From NCBI RefSeq assembly GCF_900111315.1, contig NZ_FOGU01000002.1:310001-374000 (forward strand): DNA of 64,000 nt, in the 5' to 3' direction. Under the pieces are notes generated by a model. It did no database searches. It saw only the letters and a list, made by a program, of their open reading frames with translations, and was not told where the DNA came from. Shown here piece after piece: positions 61,124 through 64,000 of the stretch (positions are counted from its first letter, which is position 1; the number at the start of each line of letters is the position of its first letter). The position numbers and the translations under genes were made by a program. The stretch is from Tranquillimonas rosea (GTDB lineage Bacteria > Pseudomonadota > Alphaproteobacteria > Rhodobacterales > Rhodobacteraceae).

Positions 61124-62689
61124 CTAGCCCACGTCCTTGTAGGACACCTGCTTGACGTCGCCGCCCGATTGCTCGCGCCGCAGCAGCAGGCGGTTCAGGG
61201 CGTGGATATACGCCTTGACGCTGGCGACCACGGTGTCGGTGTCGGCCGACTGGCCGGTGACGAGGCGGCCGTTCTCTTCCATCCGGACGCTGACCGTGGC
61301 CTGGGCGTCGGTGCCCTCGGTCACGGCGTGGACCTGGTAGAGCTGCAACCGCGCCTCGTGGGGGAACAGCTCCTTCACCGCGTTGAACGCCGCGTCCACC
61401 GGACCGTCGCCATGCGCCGTCACCTGCAGATCGTCGCCGTCGACCTCGAGCGTCAGGTCGGCGGTCTGCGGCGCCTCGGTGCCGCAGATGACCCGCAGGA
61501 ACTTGAGCTTGATCCGCTCGCCGTCGCTGCCGGACTGGTCGCGCATCAGTGCCTCGAGGTCGTCGTCGTAGACCTCCTTCTTGCGGTCGGCGAGCGCCTT
61601 GAACCGCACGAAGATGTCCGACAGCTGGTTGTCGGCCAAGTCGAAACCCAGGTCCTTGAGCTTGGCACGCAGCGCGGCGCGGCCCGAGTGCTTGCCCAGG
61701 ACGAGGTTGGTTTCCTTCAGGCCGATATCCTCGGGGCGCATGATCTCGAACGTCTCGGCGTTCTTCAGCATGCCGTCCTGGTGGATGCCGCTTTCATGGG
61801 CAAAGGCGTTCTTGCCCACGATGGCCTTGTTGTATTGCACCGGAAAGCCCGAGACGGTCGCCACCTTGCGCGAGATGTTGATGATCTTCGTGGTGTCGAT
61901 CGACGTGCGGTAAGGCATGATGTCGCCGCGCACGCGCAGCGCCATGACGACCTCTTCCAGGGCGGTGTTGCCCGCCCGCTCGCCCAGGCCATTGATCGTG
62001 CATTCGATCTGACGCGCGCCGCCTTCGACGGCGGCAAGGCTGTTGGCCGTCGCCATGCCCAGGTCGTTGTGGCAGTGGGTGGCGAACACGATGTCCTCGG
62101 CTCCGTCGATCTCGGCGATCAGGCGGCGGATAAGGTCGGCGCTTTCGACCGGGGCGGTATAGCCCACGGTGTCGGGGATGTTGATCGTCGTGGCGCCGGC
62201 GTTGATCGCGATCTCGACCACGCGCTTGAGATAGTCCCACTCGGTCCGCGTGGCGTCCATCGGGGACCATTGCACGTTGTCGCAGAGGTTGCGGGCGTGC
62301 GTGACCGTCTCGTGGATGCGGTCGGCCATCTGGTCCTGCGTCAGGTCGGGGATGGCCCGGTGCAGCGGCGAGGTCCCGATGAAGGTGTGGATGCGCGGCG
62401 ATTTCGCATGCCGGACCGCCTCCCAGCAGCGGTCGATGTCCTTGGTGTTGGCGCGGGCGAGGCCGCAGATCGTGGCGCGCTCGGTCTGCTCGGCGATCGC
62501 CTTCACCGCCTCGAAATCGCCGATCGAGGCGATGGGAAAGCCCGCCTCGATGATGTCGACGCCCATCTCGTCGAGCATGCCCGCGATCTCGAGCTTTTCG
62601 GCGTGGCTCATGGTCGCGCCCGGAGATTGCTCGCCGTCGCGCAGCGTGGTGTCGAATATCAACACCCGGTCCTTGGTCTGGTCGGTCAT
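61124..62689 (-). CDS. leuA: 2-isopropylmalate synthase
   Basis: First committed enzyme of leucine synthesis, condensing acetyl-CoA with 2-ketoisovalerate; 521 residues, the long bacterial form. VLIFDTTLRDGEQSPGATMS is the signature with the metal-binding Asp. GLARANTKDIDRCWEAV, HCHNDLGMATANSLAAVEGG with the metal His pair, and NGLGERAGNTALEEVVMAL follow. HESGIHQDGMLKN is the subdomain motif. The C-terminal leucine-sensing domain runs from about residue 390. A Leu-rich leader ORF and alternative hairpins lie upstream. The ribosome site is weak. Confidence 0.96.
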   Translation of the reverse strand: MTDQTKDRVLIFDTTLRDGEQSPGATMSHAEKLEIAGMLDEMGVDIIEAGFPIASIGDFEAVKAIAEQTERATICGLARANTKDIDRCWEAVRHAKSPRIHTFIGTSPLHRAIPDLTQDQMADRIHETVTHARNLCDNVQWSPMDATRTEWDYLKRVVEIAINAGATTINIPDTVGYTAPVESADLIRRLIAEIDGAEDIVFATHCHNDLGMATANSLAAVEGGARQIECTINGLGERAGNTALEEVVMALRVRGDIMPYRTSIDTTKIINISRKVATVSGFPVQYNKAIVGKNAFAHESGIHQDGMLKNAETFEIMRPEDIGLKETNLVLGKHSGRAALRAKLKDLGFDLADNQLSDIFVRFKALADRKKEVYDDDLEALMRDQSGSDGERIKLKFLRVICGTEAPQTADLTLEVDGDDLQVTAHGDGPVDAAFNAVKELFPHEARLQLYQVHAVTEGTDAQATVSVRMEENGRLVTGQSADTDTVVASVKAYIHALNRLLLRREQSGGDVKQVSYKDVG

Positions 62690-62724
62690 GGAACTGTCTT
62701 TCGTTTCGTCCTTAAGCCTTGTCG

Positions 62725-62774
62725 TCCGGCGCGGAAGGCGGCCCCTGAGCGCTCGCGCCGAATGGCACGCTCAG
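62725..62774 (-). promoter_or_regulatory. Candidate leuA attenuator
   Basis: On the minus strand hairpin A is CTGAGCG (62774-62768) with CGCTCAG (62751-62745). Hairpin B is TTCGGCGCG (62762-62754) with CGCGCCGGA (62733-62725), one G-U pair. B's first arm lies in A's loop and A's second arm in B's loop, so they exclude each other as simple hairpins. A's first arm contains the leader stop codon. No clear U-run follows B. Confidence 0.5.
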
Positions 62775-62851
62775 AGGCGGGTAAGGAGAAGCAGACCGGC
62801 AAGGCGCAGCGCGGGTGCGGCGCGGGCAACGATATGTGCGGTGCTGGTCAT
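62771..62851 (-). CDS. leuL: Leucine leader peptide upstream of leuA
   Basis: A 26-codon frame beginning MTSTAHIVARAAP and ending LRLAGLLLLTRL, with four consecutive Leu codons and seven in its last twelve. It ends 82 nt before leuA. Alternative hairpins start at its stop codon, the layout of ribosome-mediated attenuation. A TACTAT -10-like box (62862-62857) sits 5 nt before the ATG, and no ribosome site is present, so the transcript may begin at the ATG, as known for the leaderless trpL transcript of Sinorhizobium. Confidence 0.65.
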   Translation of the reverse strand: MTSTAHIVARAAPALRLAGLLLLTRL

Positions 62852-62906
62852 GAAGCATAGTATGACGGCAAAGCGCCGCAGGGAAAAGATCAAAAATGTC
62901 TCGCGT

Positions 62907-62934
62907 TTGACCGGACACCGCCGCCCCCTAGCTG
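62907..62934 (+). promoter_or_regulatory. Putative promoter of the SDR gene
   Basis: TTGACC (62907-62912) and TAGCTG (62929-62934) are 16 nt apart. Transcription would begin at about 62941, just before the ATG at 62942; no ribosome site fits between, suggesting leaderless translation. Confidence 0.5.
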
Positions 62935-62941
62935 GCGCGGC

Positions 62942-63673
62942 ATGGATGACACGGCACGGACGGCATTGGTCACCGGCGCGGGCGCCGGTATCGGACGCGG
63001 CACGGCGCTGCATCTAGCACGGCGTGGCTGGCGCGTGGCGGCGCTCGACCGCGACGCGCGGACGGTGGAGTCGCTGGTGGGTGAGGTCGGCGAGATCCTC
63101 CCCCTCGTCGCCGATGTCTCGGACGAGGGCGACGTGCGTCGCGCGGTGACCGAGGTGTCGGGCTGGTCGCCCGAACTGCACCTGCTGGTGAACAACGCAG
63201 GCATCGCCGATCCGCTCTCGGGTCCGGTCGAGGCGCTGTCGCTCGACGCCTGGAACGACTGGATCGGCACCAATCTGACCGGCGCCTTCCTGATGGTGAA
63301 GCATTGCGTGCCGCTGCTGCGGGCGGGCGAGGGCGCAATCGTCAACGTCTCGTCGACCCGCGCGCAGCAATCGGAACCCGATTGCGAGGCCTATGCCGCC
63401 TCGAAGGGCGGTCTTTCGGCCCTGACCCACGCGCTCGCCGTCAGCCTCGGGCCGGCGATCCGGGTGAACGCCGTGGCACCCGGCTGGATCGACACCACCG
63501 GAGAGACGCTGCGCCCCGAGGATCACGCCCAGCATCCCGCGGGGCGGGTGGGCCAGCCCGACGACGTGGCGGCCGCGATCAGGTGGCTGGCGGACGAGGC
63601 CGCGGGATTCGTGACGGGGCAGGTGCTGACCGTCGACGGCGGGATGACCCGCAAGATGATCTATCGGGAGTGA
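62942..63673 (+). CDS. SDR family oxidoreductase
   Basis: Classical short-chain dehydrogenase, 243 residues. The cofactor loop is ALVTGAGAGIGRGTALHLA, NNAG is in LLVNNAGIADPL, the catalytic Ser is in IVNVSSTRAQQSEPDCEAYA and Tyr/Lys in AYAASKGGLSALTH. VNAVAPGWIDT and the C-terminal FVTGQVLTVDGGMT are canonical. The substrate is not predictable. It is divergent from the leucine leader and precedes another SDR gene 5 nt after its stop. Confidence 0.92.
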   Translation: MDDTARTALVTGAGAGIGRGTALHLARRGWRVAALDRDARTVESLVGEVGEILPLVADVSDEGDVRRAVTEVSGWSPELHLLVNNAGIADPLSGPVEALSLDAWNDWIGTNLTGAFLMVKHCVPLLRAGEGAIVNVSSTRAQQSEPDCEAYAASKGGLSALTHALAVSLGPAIRVNAVAPGWIDTTGETLRPEDHAQHPAGRVGQPDDVAAAIRWLADEAAGFVTGQVLTVDGGMTRKMIYRE

Positions 63674-63678
63674 TGCGC

Positions 63679-64000
63679 ATGAAGAGGGCACTCGTGATCG
63701 GGGCCACCGGCGGGATCGGCCACGCCGTGGCGGCCGAGCTGGAGCGGCGGGACGTCGAGGTCACGCGCCGCTCGCGGAGCGAGGACGGCTTCGAAGTGAC
63801 CGACGAGGCCCGGATCGAGGCGGGCCTGGCCGATCTCGAGGGGACGTTCGACCTGATTTTCGTCGCGACGGGCGCGCTCAAGATCGACGGCAACGGGCCG
63901 GAAAAGTCCCTGCGGCAGCTGAACGAGGAGGCCCTGGTCGGGCAGTTCCGCGCCAACGCGGTGGGGCCGGCGCTGGTGCTGAAACACGCCCGGCGGCTTC
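63679..64000 (+). CDS. SDR family protein, C-factor-like (cut by window edge)
   Basis: The first 107 residues of an SDR: MKRALVIGATGGIGHAVAAE is the cofactor loop, FDLIFVATGALKIDGNGPEK follows, and FRANAVGPALVLKHARRL runs to the window end. The pattern resembles the CsgA/C-factor branch. GGGAG at 63666-63670 favours ATG 63679 over the ATG at 63673 that overlaps the previous stop. Likely cotranscribed with the preceding SDR. Confidence 0.85.
   Translation, partial: MKRALVIGATGGIGHAVAAELERRDVEVTRRSRSEDGFEVTDEARIEAGLADLEGTFDLIFVATGALKIDGNGPEKSLRQLNEEALVGQFRANAVGPALVLKHARRL

Overview
The window is GC-rich, densely packed chromosomal DNA from an alphaproteobacterium, most likely a marine-type Rhodobacteraceae (Roseobacter group). 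Support comes from a GcrA cell-cycle regulator, TRAP transporters, a trxB-lrp neighbour pair, two secreted-type Hint proteins, a BMFP/UbiK protein, DUF1467, DUF2267, a ybjN-proC-csaA block, and TTGACT-type core promoters. No rRNA, tRNA, CRISPR array, prophage or transposase was found. The left edge cuts trxB and the right edge cuts a short-chain dehydrogenase.

Layout. 1-5.5 kb: trxB (partial), an Lrp regulator, a Hint protein, a 34-residue ORF, and pgeF-methyltransferase-lgt reading leftwards, with ubiK divergent. 5.6-9.3 kb: a binding-protein-dependent ABC importer whose ATPase gene lies convergent to the permease. 9.4-16.9 kb: an oxidative hexuronate catabolic locus. gli, gci and kdgD plus a FadR-type regulator read left; a TRAP transporter and uronate dehydrogenase read right. 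Together they import D-galacturonate or D-glucuronate and convert it to 2-ketoglutarate semialdehyde. Near-identical 11-bp sites stand before both arms. 17-27.6 kb: two RND efflux pairs flanking a gamma-glutamyltransferase. 27.6-32.7 kb: a tiny zinc-ribbon membrane protein, ybjN, proC, csaA, a 2-hydroxyacid dehydrogenase, thymidine kinase, DUF2267 and an orphan BrnA-like protein. 32.8-41.7 kb: carB, a CPBP protease, an AAC(6')-I-like acetyltransferase, cfa, aspS and a GNAT enzyme. 41.7-44 kb: an L,D-transpeptidase and a compact restriction-modification pair (BglII-like nuclease, MT-A70 methylase). 44-56 kb: DUF1800/DUF1501, a receiver-domain protein, methylmalonyl-CoA epimerase, DUF1467, EI24, nitroreductase, an HDAC-like hydrolase, DUF167, an M48 lipoprotein, cutA, the second Hint protein, rimO and gcrA. 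56-64 kb: an ABC-2 permease, argD-argF, a small ORF, gnd, leuA and two SDR genes.

The most interesting signals are regulatory. An 18-codon ORF with six consecutive Arg codons precedes argD, followed by mutually exclusive hairpins (a candidate arginine attenuator). A 26-codon Leu-rich leader, possibly leaderless, precedes leuA with similar alternative hairpins. Four RTGCAC hexamers spaced exactly 11 bp apart lie between DUF2267 and the orphan BrnA-like gene. A promoter followed within about 40 nt by an intrinsic terminator precedes the zinc-ribbon gene. A perfect 16-bp palindrome precedes the restriction endonuclease. All function calls come from reading motifs by eye; no database search was run.
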